The notes under the pieces are model-generated. The model searched no databases, was not told where the DNA came from, and saw nothing but the letters and a program-made list of their open reading frames with translations. Positions 37,693-47,757 of a stretch of 64,000 nt of DNA are shown here, one piece after another. Both the position numbers and the translations under genes were made by a program. Each line of letters begins with the position of its first letter. The stretch's first letter is position 1. Source of the stretch: Neptunicoccus sediminis (GTDB lineage: Bacteria; Pseudomonadota; Alphaproteobacteria; Rhodobacterales; Rhodobacteraceae); NCBI RefSeq assembly GCF_001719615.1, contig NZ_MDVX01000011.1:124001-188000 (forward strand), given 5' to 3'.

Positions 37693-38471
37693 CAGACCCG
37701 ACCTTTGAATTTACCCGCGCCATCACCCGCAAACCGGCGGCGAGCATTATTGACGGACTGCGTGCCGAGGACATAGGCACACCAGATCTCGACCGGATGC
37801 TGGCGGCCCATGCCCATTACGTTGAAACCTTGAAAAAGACCGGCGCGGAGGTGATCGAACTGCCCCCGCTGGAAGAGTTTCCGGATGCGGTCTTCGTGGA
37901 AGACACCGCCCTGTGCCTGCCCCAAGGGGCTGTCCTGATGCGCCCCGGCGCACCAAGCCGTCTGGGAGAAGTGGCGGAGATGAGCCCGACACTGCACCGC
38001 GTCTACGACGATGTGCGCCGGATCGAAGGACCGGGCCACATCGAGGGCGGCGATATTCTGGTCACAGGCCGCGAGGTTCTGGTGGGTCGTTCCGATCGCA
38101 CCGATGCCGAAGGCGTGGAAGAGTTGCGCAACATCATCAGCGAGTGGGGCCACAAGCTGCGAGAGGTCTTCACCCCTCCGGGCGTGCTGCATTTCAAAAC
38201 CGACTGTTCCTTGCTGGACGGAGAAACCATCCTGTCGACCAAACGGCTTGACGAGTCCGGCTGTTTTGAAGGCTACCGCGTGCTCCACACCGCAGAAGGC
38301 GAGGAAGCCGCAGCCAACAGCATCCGCTTTAATCAGTTCGTCATCTGCCCCGACGGTTTCCCGCGCACGGCCGAAATGCTCGACAAGGCGGGCTATGAGG
38401 TGGTGCAAATCGACAATTCCGAATGCGCAAAACTCGACGGCGGCATGTCCTGCCTGTCCCTGCGCTTCTGA
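37689..38471 (+). CDS. ddaH: Dimethylargininase (DDAH)
   Basis: DDAH hydrolyses N-methylated arginines to citrulline and a methylamine. The 260-residue protein has the catalytic set E119 (GHIEGGD), H168 (GVLHFKTDCS) and C255 (GGMSCLSLRF), with an FPDAVFVEDTA substrate loop. Positions fit bacterial DDAH closely. It overlaps the aminotransferase gene by four bases (ATGA). Together with the ABC transporter and TetR gene it suggests uptake and use of asymmetric dimethylarginine from protein breakdown. Arginine deiminase-like activity is the main alternative. Confidence 0.9.
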   Translation: MTDPTFEFTRAITRKPAASIIDGLRAEDIGTPDLDRMLAAHAHYVETLKKTGAEVIELPPLEEFPDAVFVEDTALCLPQGAVLMRPGAPSRLGEVAEMSPTLHRVYDDVRRIEGPGHIEGGDILVTGREVLVGRSDRTDAEGVEELRNIISEWGHKLREVFTPPGVLHFKTDCSLLDGETILSTKRLDESGCFEGYRVLHTAEGEEAAANSIRFNQFVICPDGFPRTAEMLDKAGYEVVQIDNSECAKLDGGMSCLSLRF

Positions 38472-38495
38472 GTCAGACATTCCTGAAAGTTCAGT

Positions 38496-38524
38496 CGGGC
38501 CGTCCCCTTTAAAAGGGCGGCCCG
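38496..38524 (+). terminator. Hairpin downstream of ddaH
   Basis: CGGGCCG (38496-38502) pairs with CGGCCCG (38518-38524), with an inner CCC/GGG pair and a TTTAAAA loop. It follows the ddaH stop by 25 bases and would end that transcript. There is no strong T tract after it, so termination may be partial. Confidence 0.5.
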
Positions 38525-38612
38525 CTGTGTTCGGACCCCGTTAATTTCCCCTCTTTTGCCCGTGACAGCAGGCGGTCAACTTGCCATAGTCCGGCCAAAT
38601 GAGGAGAAAACA

Positions 38613-39785
38613 ATGACACATGACATATGCATCGTCGGCAGTGGCCACACGAAATTTGGCCGGTTGGACGAAAATCTCGAAGATATGATTGTTGCCGCCA
38701 CCCGCGAAGCTATTGAAGAAGCGGGTGTTGATCCGGCGGATATTGATGCGTTGTTTCTGGGGCATTTCAACTCCGGTATGGTCAGCGACGGTTTTGCGTC
38801 TTCGCTGATCATGCAGGCCTATCCGGAGTTCCGTTTCAAACCGGCGATGCGGGCCGAAAACGCATGTGCGTCCGGTTCTGCCGCGATTCATGCGGGGATG
38901 AATGCGATCAAGGCGGGCAAGGCGAAAACCGTGCTGGTTGTCGGGGCGGAAAAGATGACCCATCGCCCGACCGCGGATATTACGACTGCGCTGGCGGGTG
39001 CGGGATACCAGAACGACACCACCGAAGCAGGGCTAAGTTTCCCGCAGGTGTTTGCTCTGGCGGCCAAAGCCTATGGCAAACAATACGACGACCCGCTTGA
39101 TGCGATGGCGCGGATTGCGTCCAAAAACCACATGAACGCGATGGATAACCCGCTGGCGCAAATGCAAAAACCCTTCACCTTTGAGGATTGCAGCCAGATC
39201 ACCAATCGCAATCCGGAGATCGCACCGCCTTTGCGCCTGACCGACTGTTCGCTGGTAACGGACGGGGCGGCGGCTGTGGTGCTGACCTCCGGCGAGAATG
39301 CGGTGAACTTCCCCAAGGCGGCGGGCTTCCGTGCAGCGGCCCATGTCAGCGATACGCTGCCCATGTCCTCCCGCGATTTCCTGAAATTCGAAGGGCCGGA
39401 GCGGGCGTTCCAGAATGCCTTTGAAGAATCCGGCACCACGGTGAAAGACATCGACTTTGCCGAAGTGCACGACTGTTTCACCATTGCCGAACTGCTCACC
39501 TACGAAGCAATGGGCCTGACCGAAAAGGGTCAGGGCGCACGGGCGCTGGAAGACGGCACAGTGTTCAAGGATGGCGCATTGCCGGTGAACCTGTCCGGCG
39601 GGCTGAAGGCGAAAGGCCACCCTGTTGGCGCCACCGGCGTGTCGATGCACGCGCTGGCCTTCCGTCAGGTGACGGGACAGGCAGGCGGCATCCAGAAAGA
39701 CGGCGCGAACCTTGGTCTGGTCTTTAACATGGGCGGGTCCGGCGTGGCCAACTATGTCTCGGTACTGGAAACTGTAAAAGCGTGA
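38613..39785 (+). CDS. Thiolase family protein (acetyl-CoA acetyltransferase/SCP2-like)
   Basis: This 390-residue protein is a thiolase of the SCP2/acetyl-CoA acetyltransferase-like group. The nucleophile is C85 in ENACASGSAAIHAG, and EVHDCFT and GGLKAKGHPVGATG supply the other active-site elements. GAGGAGA lies just upstream of the ATG at 38613. It opens an operon with an acyl-CoA ligase four bases downstream, so it probably cleaves or forms a beta-ketoacyl-CoA made from the ligase product. The chain length is not predictable. Confidence 0.88.
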   Translation: MTHDICIVGSGHTKFGRLDENLEDMIVAATREAIEEAGVDPADIDALFLGHFNSGMVSDGFASSLIMQAYPEFRFKPAMRAENACASGSAAIHAGMNAIKAGKAKTVLVVGAEKMTHRPTADITTALAGAGYQNDTTEAGLSFPQVFALAAKAYGKQYDDPLDAMARIASKNHMNAMDNPLAQMQKPFTFEDCSQITNRNPEIAPPLRLTDCSLVTDGAAAVVLTSGENAVNFPKAAGFRAAAHVSDTLPMSSRDFLKFEGPERAFQNAFEESGTTVKDIDFAEVHDCFTIAELLTYEAMGLTEKGQGARALEDGTVFKDGALPVNLSGGLKAKGHPVGATGVSMHALAFRQVTGQAGGIQKDGANLGLVFNMGGSGVANYVSVLETVKA

Positions 39786-39789
39786 TAAA

Positions 39790-41289
39790 ATGAACCTCGC
39801 CCATTGGCTGCACCAGACTGCGCGGGCGCGTCCCCTGCACCCTGCGATCCGGAAGGGCGAGGTTCTACACGCCACCTATGAAGATTTCGCATCGCAAAGC
39901 TGCGCCATAGGTCAGCAGCTTGCAGCCCGTCACGGCATCATAAAGGGCGACCGCGTTGCCCTTTTCACCCGAAATTGCACCGAATATCTGGAAATCCTTT
40001 ACGGTGTCCTGTGGATCGGCGCCGTAATTGTTCCGATCAATTACAAATTGCACCCGCGCGAGGCTGCGTGGATCATCGACAACGCCCGCGCGGCGATGGT
40101 CATTACCGAGCATGGCGATGTATTCGGCGGGGATGTGCCCCTGCCCTGCCCCGAACTTGGCTTGACCGATTTCAGTTCACTGCCCAACGCCAACTATCAA
40201 CCGCCTGGCCCAGTGGCGATGGAGGATGTTGCGTGGCTGTTTTACACGTCCGGCACCACGGGGCGCCCAAAGGGGGTGATGATCACCCACAGAAATATTC
40301 ATGCGATGGCGGGCAGTTACACGCTGGATGTGGACAGTGTCGGCCCTGATGATGTCTCGCTTTACGCAGCGCCAATGTCACACGGGGCGGGACTGTATAA
40401 CTTCCAGTTCGTGCGGGCCGGTGCCTGCCATCTGATCCCCCCGTCCCAAGGGTTCGATCCGGCGGAGATCGCCGTACTTGGCCAAAGGTTTGGCAACCTT
40501 GTGTTTTTCGCCGCCCCTACGATGATCAAACGGCTGGTGGAATACGCCAAGACCGAAGGCTATGACGGCAGCGGTATCCGCACGGTGATATACGGCGGTG
40601 GTCCGATGTATCTGGCCGATATAAACGAGGCATTGCGGGTGTTGGGGCCTAAGTTCGTGCAGATCTACGGACAGGGCGAAAGCCCGATGACCATCACCGC
40701 CCTGCCCCGCGAACTGGTGGCGGACCGCGACCACCCCAAGGCCGAAGCGCGGCGGGTTTCGGTTGGTTTTGCGCAGACCTGTGTGACACTGCGAGTGGTA
40801 AATGACGCGATGGAAGATGTGCCAAGCGGTGAAACCGGCGAGATCGTTTTGCGCGGTAACAGCGTGATGGCGGGGTATTGGGACAATCCGGAGGCAACCC
40901 GCAAAACCTTGCAAGACGGCTGGCTGAAAACCGGCGATATGGGTCGGCTCGACGAAGACGGGTTTCTGACCCTCACAGATCGTTCCAAAGATGTGATTAT
41001 CTCGGGTGGAAGCAATATCTACCCCCGCGAGGTAGAAGAGGTTTTACTGACCCATCCGGATGTGTTTGAAGTGTCGGTCGTCGGGGCAGCGGATGCGGAT
41101 TGGGGCGAGGTTGTCGTGGCTTTCATCGTGTTTGAACAGGGCAGGACCTGCGATCCGGCAGTGCTTGATCAATGGTGCAAGTCGCAAATCGCCTCATTCA
41201 AAAAGCCCAAGCGCTATGAGGTTTTGACCGCCTTGCCCAAAAACAGCTATGGCAAGGTGCTGAAAACAGAGCTGCGGCAGCGGCTCTGA
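39790..41289 (+). CDS. AMP-dependent acyl-CoA synthetase
   Basis: This 499-residue ligase activates a carboxylic acid with ATP and CoA. Motifs are YTSGTTGRPKGVM (152-164), the IYGQGES acyl-binding strand, GWLKTGDMGRLDEDGFL and the C-terminal KNSYGKVLK lysine. It resembles medium-chain and acetoacetate- or cyclohexanecarboxylate-type ligases, without a fused domain. It is encoded between a thiolase and a patatin gene, consistent with use of a released fatty or hydroxy acid. Confidence 0.9.
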   Translation: MNLAHWLHQTARARPLHPAIRKGEVLHATYEDFASQSCAIGQQLAARHGIIKGDRVALFTRNCTEYLEILYGVLWIGAVIVPINYKLHPREAAWIIDNARAAMVITEHGDVFGGDVPLPCPELGLTDFSSLPNANYQPPGPVAMEDVAWLFYTSGTTGRPKGVMITHRNIHAMAGSYTLDVDSVGPDDVSLYAAPMSHGAGLYNFQFVRAGACHLIPPSQGFDPAEIAVLGQRFGNLVFFAAPTMIKRLVEYAKTEGYDGSGIRTVIYGGGPMYLADINEALRVLGPKFVQIYGQGESPMTITALPRELVADRDHPKAEARRVSVGFAQTCVTLRVVNDAMEDVPSGETGEIVLRGNSVMAGYWDNPEATRKTLQDGWLKTGDMGRLDEDGFLTLTDRSKDVIISGGSNIYPREVEEVLLTHPDVFEVSVVGAADADWGEVVVAFIVFEQGRTCDPAVLDQWCKSQIASFKKPKRYEVLTALPKNSYGKVLKTELRQRL

Positions 41290-41381
41290 GCCTTCGCTTA
41301 GAACAGTCGCGTAAAGGTGAGACCGCTTTTCCTTCGCATTTGACCTGATCCGGCCTAAATGTGGTCAAAGAAAGCGATGCA

Positions 41382-42530
41382 ATGACACCAAAGACTGACA
41401 CAGAAAAAACCGTTCTGGTACTGCAAGGCGGCGGGGCGCTCGGCTCTTATCAGGCGGGCGCGGTAGAGGAAATGGACGCACGGGGGCTACACCCCGATTG
41501 GGTCGCAGGAATTTCAATCGGTGCGATCAATGCGGCGATCATGGCGGGCAATCCGCCCGAGACCCGCGTTGCGCAATTGCGGAAATTCTGGACGCGGATC
41601 ACCGCGAACACCGCCTGCCTGACGCCGCTGAAATTCAACACCGCGTTGACCGTTTTCAACAACATCAGCGCAACGGCAACCATGACCACCGGCGCCCCGG
41701 GCTTTTTCAAACCCCGCGTGCCCCCTGCCGTGATGCGCCTGCCCGGACAGCATGGTGCGGACAGCTATTACGATACCTCTGAACTGCGCGAGACCCTGCT
41801 TGAAATGGTGGACTTTGACCGGATTAACAACGGTCCGACCCGACTGAGCGTCGGCGCGGTCAATGTGGCCACCGGAAACATGACGTGGTTTGACAGCGCC
41901 CGCGACACCATTCGCCCCGAACACATCATGGCGAGCGGAGCCTTGCCACCGGGCTTTCCTGCCGTAGAGATCGACGGACAGTTTTACTGGGATGGCGGGT
42001 TGGTGTCCAATACGCCGCTGAAATACGTACTGGATCATCCCGGCGACAGCACCTCATTGTGCATTTTCCAGATCGACCTGTTTAATGCGCGCGGGCCTGT
42101 GCCCCAGTCGGTGTGGGACATAGACTCCCGCATCAAGGACATCCGCTATTCCAGCCGCACGCGGTTTAACACCGAGATGATGAAACGCCTGCACCAACAG
42201 CGTGAAGCGGCGGAAAGACTGTATAAAAAGCTGCCTAAAGAGCTGCAAAACGATCCAGACGCCCGCGCCTTGTTGTGTGAAGACGGTGAACCGGATATCG
42301 CAATCGTACACCTGATCTACCGGCAAGCCCAATACGAAGGTGGCTCGAAAGATTACGAGTTTTCACGCAATTCTATGCTGGACCGTTGGGCCGCAGGGCG
42401 CGAAGATGTGATGGAAACCCTGACCCATCCGGACTGGAAAAACCGCCACAACTCCGCCAGCCGCATCGGTATTTTCGATCTTGCTGGTGACAGATGGAAC
42501 AGACACAGGACGACAAAGGAAACAAAATGA
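41382..42530 (+). CDS. Patatin-like phospholipase family protein
   Basis: This 382-residue protein has the patatin catalytic dyad: oxyanion loop [13 protein letters not shown]46 in GISIGA and D204 in DGGLVSN. The C-terminal extension (about 250-382) carries the helical segment found in roseobacterial patatins that are often linked to polyhydroxybutyrate genes. The ATG at 41382 is preferred; an in-frame GTG seven codons upstream is the alternative. It overlaps the next gene by four bases, coupling it to 3-hydroxybutyrate dehydrogenase. It could be a lipase or an intracellular hydroxyacid ester hydrolase. Confidence 0.87.
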   Translation: MTPKTDTEKTVLVLQGGGALGSYQAGAVEEMDARGLHPDWVAGISIGAINAAIMAGNPPETRVAQLRKFWTRITANTACLTPLKFNTALTVFNNISATATMTTGAPGFFKPRVPPAVMRLPGQHGADSYYDTSELRETLLEMVDFDRINNGPTRLSVGAVNVATGNMTWFDSARDTIRPEHIMASGALPPGFPAVEIDGQFYWDGGLVSNTPLKYVLDHPGDSTSLCIFQIDLFNARGPVPQSVWDIDSRIKDIRYSSRTRFNTEMMKRLHQQREAAERLYKKLPKELQNDPDARALLCEDGEPDIAIVHLIYRQAQYEGGSKDYEFSRNSMLDRWAAGREDVMETLTHPDWKNRHNSASRIGIFDLAGDRWNRHRTTKETK

Positions 42531-43309
42531 ATTTGAAAGACAAAGTTTGCATCATCACCGGATCTGCCCGAGGTATCGGGGAAGCCATTGCACGGCGTTA
42601 CATGGAAGACGGCGCGAAAGTTGTGATCGCGGATCTTGACCTTGAGGCGGCAAAAGACACCGCCGCGCGGTTGAGCGATGAATACCCCGGAACCGCCATT
42701 GGCGTGGCGATGGATGTGACCGATGAAGACGCCGTGAACGCAGGCGTGGCCGAGGTTATGGACACTTGGGGGCAGATCGACGTGCTGGTCTCTAACGCCG
42801 GAGTGCAAATTGTCCACAAGGTTGAGGATTTCCCCTATTCCGCGTGGAAAAAGATGCTGGCAATCCATCTCGACGGCGCATTCCTGACCACCAAAGCCTG
42901 CCTTCCCCATATGTATAAGGCGGGGTCCGGTTCGGTTATTCTGATGGGTTCGGTTCATTCCAAAGAAGCCTCACCCTTGAAGTCCGCCTATGTTACGGCA
43001 AAGCACGGATTGCTGGGTCTGTCCCGCGTGATTTCTAAAGAAGGCGCGGCCCACGGGGTACGCTCTAACGTGATTTGTCCGGGCTTTGTCAAAACACCGC
43101 TGGTGGAAAAACAGATCCCCGAACAGGCCAAAGAGCTGGGCATCTCCGAAGAGGAAGTGGTCAAGACCGTGATGCTTGGCAAGACGGTGGATCAGGAGTT
43201 CACGACCGTCGAAGACGTAGCAGAGGTCGCCCATATGTTCGCCGCCTTCCCCACCAACGCGTTGACCGGACAGTCCTTGGTGGTCAGCCACGGCTGGTTT
43301 ATGGAATAG
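42527..43309 (+). CDS. 3-hydroxybutyrate dehydrogenase (SDR family)
   Basis: This 260-residue enzyme matches D-3-hydroxybutyrate dehydrogenase in length and motifs: [10 protein letters not shown] (11-20, NAD binding), SNAG (89-92), and the catalytic S142, Y155 and K159. The C-terminus [11 protein letters not shown] is typical of the family. It oxidises 3-hydroxybutyrate to acetoacetate with NAD+. The ATG at 42527 overlaps the patatin stop (ATGA). Its 3' end overlaps the convergent histidine kinase gene by 11 bases. Confidence 0.9.
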   Translation: MNLKDKVCIITGSARGIGEAIARRYMEDGAKVVIADLDLEAAKDTAARLSDEYPGTAIGVAMDVTDEDAVNAGVAEVMDTWGQIDVLVSNAGVQIVHKVEDFPYSAWKKMLAIHLDGAFLTTKACLPHMYKAGSGSVILMGSVHSKEASPLKSAYVTAKHGLLGLSRVISKEGAAHGVRSNVICPGFVKTPLVEKQIPEQAKELGISEEEVVKTVMLGKTVDQEFTTVEDVAEVAHMFAAFPTNALTGQSLVVSHGWFME

Positions 43310-44678
43310 CACCCTCAGACGGTGGAAAGCGTAGACTGACCCGCAAACCGGGCTCGTTTGACTCCAGTGTCAGGCGGGCCTCATGCAGATCGGCAATCAC
43401 CGAAACAAGGCTAAGGCCAAGCCCGCTGCCCGCTGTGGTGCGGCTTTGTTCCAGTCGGTAGAGGCGGCGCAAGACATTATCCCGCTCTGGTTCCGGTATC
43501 CCCGGCCCCTTGTCGGCCACGCTCAGCACCACCGCGACACCGTCCCGCGCAAGCCTGATATGGATCGGCGTGCCGTCGGGCGTGTGGCGCAGGGCATTTT
43601 CAATCAGATTTGCCAGAACCTGCCCCAATAGAACCTTATCGCCCGTCACCATAAACTGCTGGTCTGCGGGTGCATGGACCGTCAGGCTGTGGCCCGTTTC
43701 CTCGGCGGAGGGTTCATAAACTTCGGCAAATGTCGCCGCCAGCACCGCCAGATCGACGGGTGCAAAGCGGGATTTCGGACTGCCCCCTTCAATCTGGGCA
43801 ATTTGAAGCAAGGACTGGAAAGTTGCGACGATCCCTTCGGTTTCCTGTCCGGCGCGGTGCATCAAATCCTCCAGCTGCGGTGGAAGATCCGGCATTTCGC
43901 GGGCCTGATTCAGCATCACGGCAACCCGCTGGATCGGGGTTTTCAGATCATGGGCTATATCCGCCGAAACCTGCTTTAGCGCCGCCACCGAGGATTGCTG
44001 CGCCTGTCCCATCCGGTCCACATGGGTCGCAATGAACGACAGGTCATCCCTGCGCCCTGAAAGTTTGGGCACCCGCGCCCCGAGATCGCCGCCCGCCATC
44101 TTGTCCAGAGTGTCCCCGATGGCCCTGATCCGCCGCGCTGTGCGCCGTGCCAGAACCAGCCCGGCGGTCAGACCGATAGCGGTGGTCGGTAGAACGCTAA
44201 GCAGCAGGATTTTTATGAAAAAATCGCTCAGGTTGTCGATCTGCGCCCGACTGATGGCAATGGTCAGCCGCCCCCCGTAAAGCGGGCGACTGACCGCCAG
44301 ATAGGTCAGTTGTGACAGGTCATCGTCTTTAGAAATTGACAGCACGCGAAACCCGTCTTCGGTCAGGGCGATGTAACCGTTGCCATAATGCCGCCCGTCC
44401 GGTGCGGTGTAGCTGAGAATACGACGGTCAGAACGTGTGACAGCGGCCTCGGCCTTGACCAAAGCGGCCACGGCCCCGGCGGTCGGGGCGGCTTGGAAAC
44501 CGGCAAATTCCTGTGTCAGATCGGACCGCATGGACTGCTGCATGGAATCCCGGATCACCAGATAGGCCGCCCCGAGACTGATCAGGCTGACCAGAGCGAA
44601 CATCGAAATCAATCCCACGGTCAGGCGCAAGGGCGTGGATTGTAACAGGTTGATCCGTCGGGGTGCGCGCTCTGCCAT
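43299..44678 (-). CDS. Sensor histidine kinase
   Basis: This 459-residue membrane kinase has two transmembrane segments (about 18-43 and 154-177) flanking a small periplasmic sensor, a HAMP domain (about 178-230), the H box [11 protein letters not shown] (H243) and an ATPase domain with [13 protein letters not shown] and GPGIPE. The gene lies directly downstream of the response regulator, so the two form an OmpR-type pair. A divergent DegP-like protease suggests envelope stress sensing. The ATG at 44678 follows the regulator stop by three bases. Confidence 0.92.
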   Translation of the reverse strand: MAERAPRRINLLQSTPLRLTVGLISMFALVSLISLGAAYLVIRDSMQQSMRSDLTQEFAGFQAAPTAGAVAALVKAEAAVTRSDRRILSYTAPDGRHYGNGYIALTEDGFRVLSISKDDDLSQLTYLAVSRPLYGGRLTIAISRAQIDNLSDFFIKILLLSVLPTTAIGLTAGLVLARRTARRIRAIGDTLDKMAGGDLGARVPKLSGRRDDLSFIATHVDRMGQAQQSSVAALKQVSADIAHDLKTPIQRVAVMLNQAREMPDLPPQLEDLMHRAGQETEGIVATFQSLLQIAQIEGGSPKSRFAPVDLAVLAATFAEVYEPSAEETGHSLTVHAPADQQFMVTGDKVLLGQVLANLIENALRHTPDGTPIHIRLARDGVAVVLSVADKGPGIPEPERDNVLRRLYRLEQSRTTAGSGLGLSLVSVIADLHEARLTLESNEPGLRVSLRFPPSEGAIP

Positions 44679-44681
44679 CAA

Positions 44682-45356
44682 TCAGGGCGCCTCTATGCGG
44701 TAGCCCGCACCGCGCACGGTTTTAATCAGCTCTGTGTCAAAGGGTTTGTCCACCTTGGCCCGCAAGCGGCTGATATGGGTTTCCACAACATTAGTCTGGG
44801 GATCAAAACTGATGTCCCAGACAGCCTCTAGCAGCATCGTACGTGTCTGCACGCGGTTCTTGCGCCGCAACAGATGTTCCAGCAAGGCAAACTCGCGCGG
44901 TAGAAGATCAATCTCTACGTCGCCCCGCGTGACCTTGCGCCGGATCAGATCCATTGTCAGATCGCCTGCGTGAAGCGTATCTTCCTGCGCTGTCAACTTT
45001 GGACGCCGCGCAAGGGCCGCGACCCGCGCGGATAATTCTCCGAACGCGAAAGGCTTGATCAGATAGTCATCCGCCCCCGCATTCAACCCGTCTATCCGGT
45101 CATCCACCCCGCCAAGCGAGGTCAGGAACAAAACTGGCGTCAGGTTTTTCGCACCGCGCAGGGTTTTGACAATCGACAATCCGTCAAGATCCGGCAGCAT
45201 CCGGTCAATCACCAGAATATCGTAATCAGAGGTGCTGGCACGGATCAGACCGTCCCGACCATTTTCCACCAGATCAACCGTATGGCCCTCTTCGCGCAGA
45301 CCGTGGGCGACATAATCGCCTGTTGTCTTATCGTCTTCGATTACAAGAATTTTCAT
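44682..45356 (-). CDS. OmpR/PhoB family response regulator
   Basis: This 224-residue regulator has a receiver domain (1-120, phosphorylation site D51 in LVIDRMLPD, acidic pocket E7/D8/D9, K in YLIKPF) and a C-terminal winged helix (about 130-224, ending TVRGAGYRIE). It is upstream of its kinase and divergent from the DegP-like gene. Repeats in the shared promoter (45433-45468) are candidate binding sites. Confidence 0.94.
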   Translation of the reverse strand: MKILVIEDDKTTGDYVAHGLREEGHTVDLVENGRDGLIRASTSDYDILVIDRMLPDLDGLSIVKTLRGAKNLTPVLFLTSLGGVDDRIDGLNAGADDYLIKPFAFGELSARVAALARRPKLTAQEDTLHAGDLTMDLIRRKVTRGDVEIDLLPREFALLEHLLRRKNRVQTRTMLLEAVWDISFDPQTNVVETHISRLRAKVDKPFDTELIKTVRGAGYRIEAP

Positions 45357-45432
45357 CCGGCCTTCCTGTATACTTCACGCCCGAGCGGTCCTGCTGCTCT
45401 ATCATCCCAATAGCCTAGCGCAGAGAGCCATT

Positions 45433-45468
45433 CTGCAAAGATTACAAATTTGTATAGCTGCTGCAAAG
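45433..45468. promoter_or_regulatory. Repeat and palindrome upstream of the protease gene
   Basis: Direct repeats CTGCAAAG at 45433-45440 and 45461-45468 flank a perfect 12-base palindrome TACAAATTTGTA (45443-45454) in the gap between the response regulator and the DegP-like gene. The symmetrical layout suggests a regulator site and promoter element; the response regulator next door is the simplest binder. Confidence 0.5.
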
Positions 45469-45529
45469 TCATCCTTAGTTGCATGCCCCATCTCCTTTTC
45501 ACAGGAACAAGACTACGGAGTAGCAACAC

Positions 45530-46639
45530 ATGACACCGACATTCATTACCAAACCCCGAAAAACCCTGACTGCCGCTTTGATGGCAGCAACGATCGCATC
45601 GGGCGGCGCAATTGCCCTTTCCCCCACAGCCGCCCTTGCCGTCCCCGCCGGAGGCTACGCCGATCTGGTTGAAACCGTCAGCCCGAGCGTGGTCTTCATT
45701 GAAGTCACCCAGAAAGCCCTGCCCGTTTCCGCAGATAGCGAGCTTATGCAACAATTCCAGAACCGCTATGGGCGGCAACTTCCGGTCCCGCCGCAGGCAA
45801 CACCGCGAACCGGATTAGGCTCCGGCTTTATCATCAGCGCGGATGGGGACATTGTAACCAACCATCATGTTGTGGCCGATGCCGATGAAGTTAAGGTGAA
45901 AATGGCAGACGGACGCAGCTTTACCGCCACGGTTGTGGGCAGCGACCCGTTGACCGACATCGCCCTTTTGCGGATTGAAACGGACGAGGAATTGCCCGTG
46001 GTGAAATTCGGCAGCTCCGAAGACATCCGCGTTGGCGATGAAGCGATTGCTGTTGGCAACCCCTTTGGACTGGGCGGCACTGTGACGACGGGGATCATCT
46101 CGGCCAAGTCCCGTGACATCAAATCCGGTCCCTTCGACAACTATATCCAGACCGACGCCGCCATTAACCGTGGTAACTCCGGTGGGCCGCTGTTTAACGC
46201 AAAGGGTGAAGTAATTGGCGTGAACACTGCTATTTTCTCACCCGATGGTGGTTCGGTGGGCATCGGGTTTGCCGTCCCCGCGGATATGGTCAAAACCATC
46301 GTGGCCGACCTGTCAGCAGATGGCACCATTGATCGCGGCTGGCTTGGCGTGCAAATTCGCCCGATGAGCGATGAAGTCGCTGCTGTTTTGGGCTATGACG
46401 CACCCAAAGGGGCGGTGATCGAGGCGGTTCAGGCCGACAGCCCTGCGGCCAAAGCAGGGTTCAAAGCCGGCGACATTGTGATGTCCTTTGCAGGAACCGA
46501 GATCGAGACCCTTCGCGACCTGCCCCGCGCAGTTGCAAGTGCCGAGCCTGAGACAAAGCAGACCGTCACTATTCTGCGCAAAGGGCGTGAAATGGAACTG
46601 GACGTCACCCTTGGCCATCTGCCCAAACAGGACGCCTGA
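45530..46639 (+). CDS. DegP/HtrA-like periplasmic serine protease
   Basis: This 369-residue protease has an export signal (about residues 1-38), a trypsin-like domain with the triad H113 (TNHHVV), D143 (LTDIALL) and S217 (RGNSGGPL), and one C-terminal PDZ domain (about 270-360). Family members with two PDZ domains form cages; a single PDZ resembles DegS or HhoA forms. It is divergent from a two-component system that probably controls it and is followed by a clear terminator. It should degrade misfolded envelope proteins. Confidence 0.93.
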   Translation: MTPTFITKPRKTLTAALMAATIASGGAIALSPTAALAVPAGGYADLVETVSPSVVFIEVTQKALPVSADSELMQQFQNRYGRQLPVPPQATPRTGLGSGFIISADGDIVTNHHVVADADEVKVKMADGRSFTATVVGSDPLTDIALLRIETDEELPVVKFGSSEDIRVGDEAIAVGNPFGLGGTVTTGIISAKSRDIKSGPFDNYIQTDAAINRGNSGGPLFNAKGEVIGVNTAIFSPDGGSVGIGFAVPADMVKTIVADLSADGTIDRGWLGVQIRPMSDEVAAVLGYDAPKGAVIEAVQADSPAAKAGFKAGDIVMSFAGTEIETLRDLPRAVASAEPETKQTVTILRKGREMELDVTLGHLPKQDA

Positions 46640-46737
46640 TCCGTAAATTCCAATTTGAAAGGGTCTACAGTCAGCCCTGACAGATTGGACCCCTCTATTG
46701 GCCGAACCGCTCTGACGCGCAAGGCTTAAGAGGGCGA

Positions 46738-46768
46738 ACACCGGCGTAGCAACGCGCCGGTGTTTTTG
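46738..46768 (+). terminator. Rho-independent terminator after the DegP-like gene
   Basis: ACACCGGCG (46738-46746) pairs perfectly with CGCCGGTGT (46755-46763), with an 8-base loop and a T tract after it. It lies about 100 bases past the stop codon. The rest of the 246-base gap up to the replicase gene shows no other recognisable element. Confidence 0.85.
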
Positions 46769-46885
46769 TTTGCGTCACAAGGGTTGATACGTTTTTCTCC
46801 CGGCATTTGGATTTAGTCGGAAATCTCGTAACGGCGCTTTAACAGATGAAATTCGTGTATAAGCGCCCCAGCCTGATGTTCTCCG

Positions 46886-47692
46886 CTAGACAGAAATAAG
46901 GATTTCGTCGAGCACTCCGTACTCCTGCTCCAGAGCGTGATGAAGCTCGTCAAAGAGATGAGTCTGAATGTAATTGGCAACAAACCGGCTGGGCGCCAGA
47001 ATCTCTGCCTTGCGATCCTTGCAGGCTTTCAGACTGAGACGGGAATACCAGTTTTTGAAGATTGCCTCATCCTTGTCCCGAAGCGCATGCTGCACCGCCC
47101 GCCACGTCCCTGAAGGCGCGTCTTTCGGTTCCTGCGCAATGGCGGTCACATTCGCTGCCGAGAAATCCACCTTGACCACATTCTCTGCCCGATGGGGGAA
47201 ATACCCTGCCATCCGTTCCGCGAAATCCGGCCCGACTGTTTCCCACTGCTCCGCCGAGAGTTTCGCAATAGCAGAAAGGTTCAGCACATAGGCCCCTACC
47301 CTGCCCCGCACGCCTTGGCGTTTGCAGGTCAGAATCTTGCTGTCGAGCAGCCGCTTGATTTCCCGTTTTACTGTCCGCTCGTTCACGGCCCACATCCGCG
47401 CCATGTCCCGCTGACCCACCGAAAGTTCATTCGCCCGCCAGTTATACCGCGCCGTCACCAAAGCGGTCAGTCTGAGAACTGTCATTTGCTGGGTAGCGGT
47501 TCCGTTCAGCCCGATCAGGGTCAATGCTGTGAGAATGTCATATTTAAGCGCCCCGGCTTCGGGGCCGGTTAATCGCTTGGGTTCCATAATTTGCCTGTCA
47601 TACTGTCTGCCTCTGCTGCGATCGACTTTTTTAGAAGTGTCGATTCTGTCTGCATTTGGAGAAGGCACGAAATCCCGTTTTTTGTCAATCAC
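46886..47692 (-). CDS. DnaA-like plasmid replication initiator
   Basis: This 268-residue protein (GTG start at 47692; ATG at 47587 is an alternative) has an N-terminal winged helix (about 45-150, with RDMARMWAVNERTVKREIKRLLDSKILTC) and a C-terminal segment (about 190-268) that reads like DnaA domain I: TWRAVQ, FKNWYSRL, ILAPSRFVANYI. It lacks the AAA+ and DNA-binding domains of true DnaA. Such DnaA-like initiators define a known plasmid type of Rhodobacterales. It is divergent from parAB, with iterons in between. It should recruit the replisome to this origin. Confidence 0.85.
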   Translation of the reverse strand: MIDKKRDFVPSPNADRIDTSKKVDRSRGRQYDRQIMEPKRLTGPEAGALKYDILTALTLIGLNGTATQQMTVLRLTALVTARYNWRANELSVGQRDMARMWAVNERTVKREIKRLLDSKILTCKRQGVRGRVGAYVLNLSAIAKLSAEQWETVGPDFAERMAGYFPHRAENVVKVDFSAANVTAIAQEPKDAPSGTWRAVQHALRDKDEAIFKNWYSRLSLKACKDRKAEILAPSRFVANYIQTHLFDELHHALEQEYGVLDEILISV

Positions 47693-47705
47693 TTTGAAAT
47701 ATCGG

Positions 47706-47757
47706 GAAAACCTGAAAAAATCTTAAAAAAGAGGAATAGATTAGGTTAATTGGTTAA
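47706..47757. other. AT-rich segment, candidate DNA unwinding element
   Basis: The stretch beside the iterons contains A-runs and TTAA-rich sequence with very few G or C, unlike the rest of the window. It lies between the initiator start codon and the repeats, the usual position of an unwinding region in plasmid origins. Confidence 0.5.
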
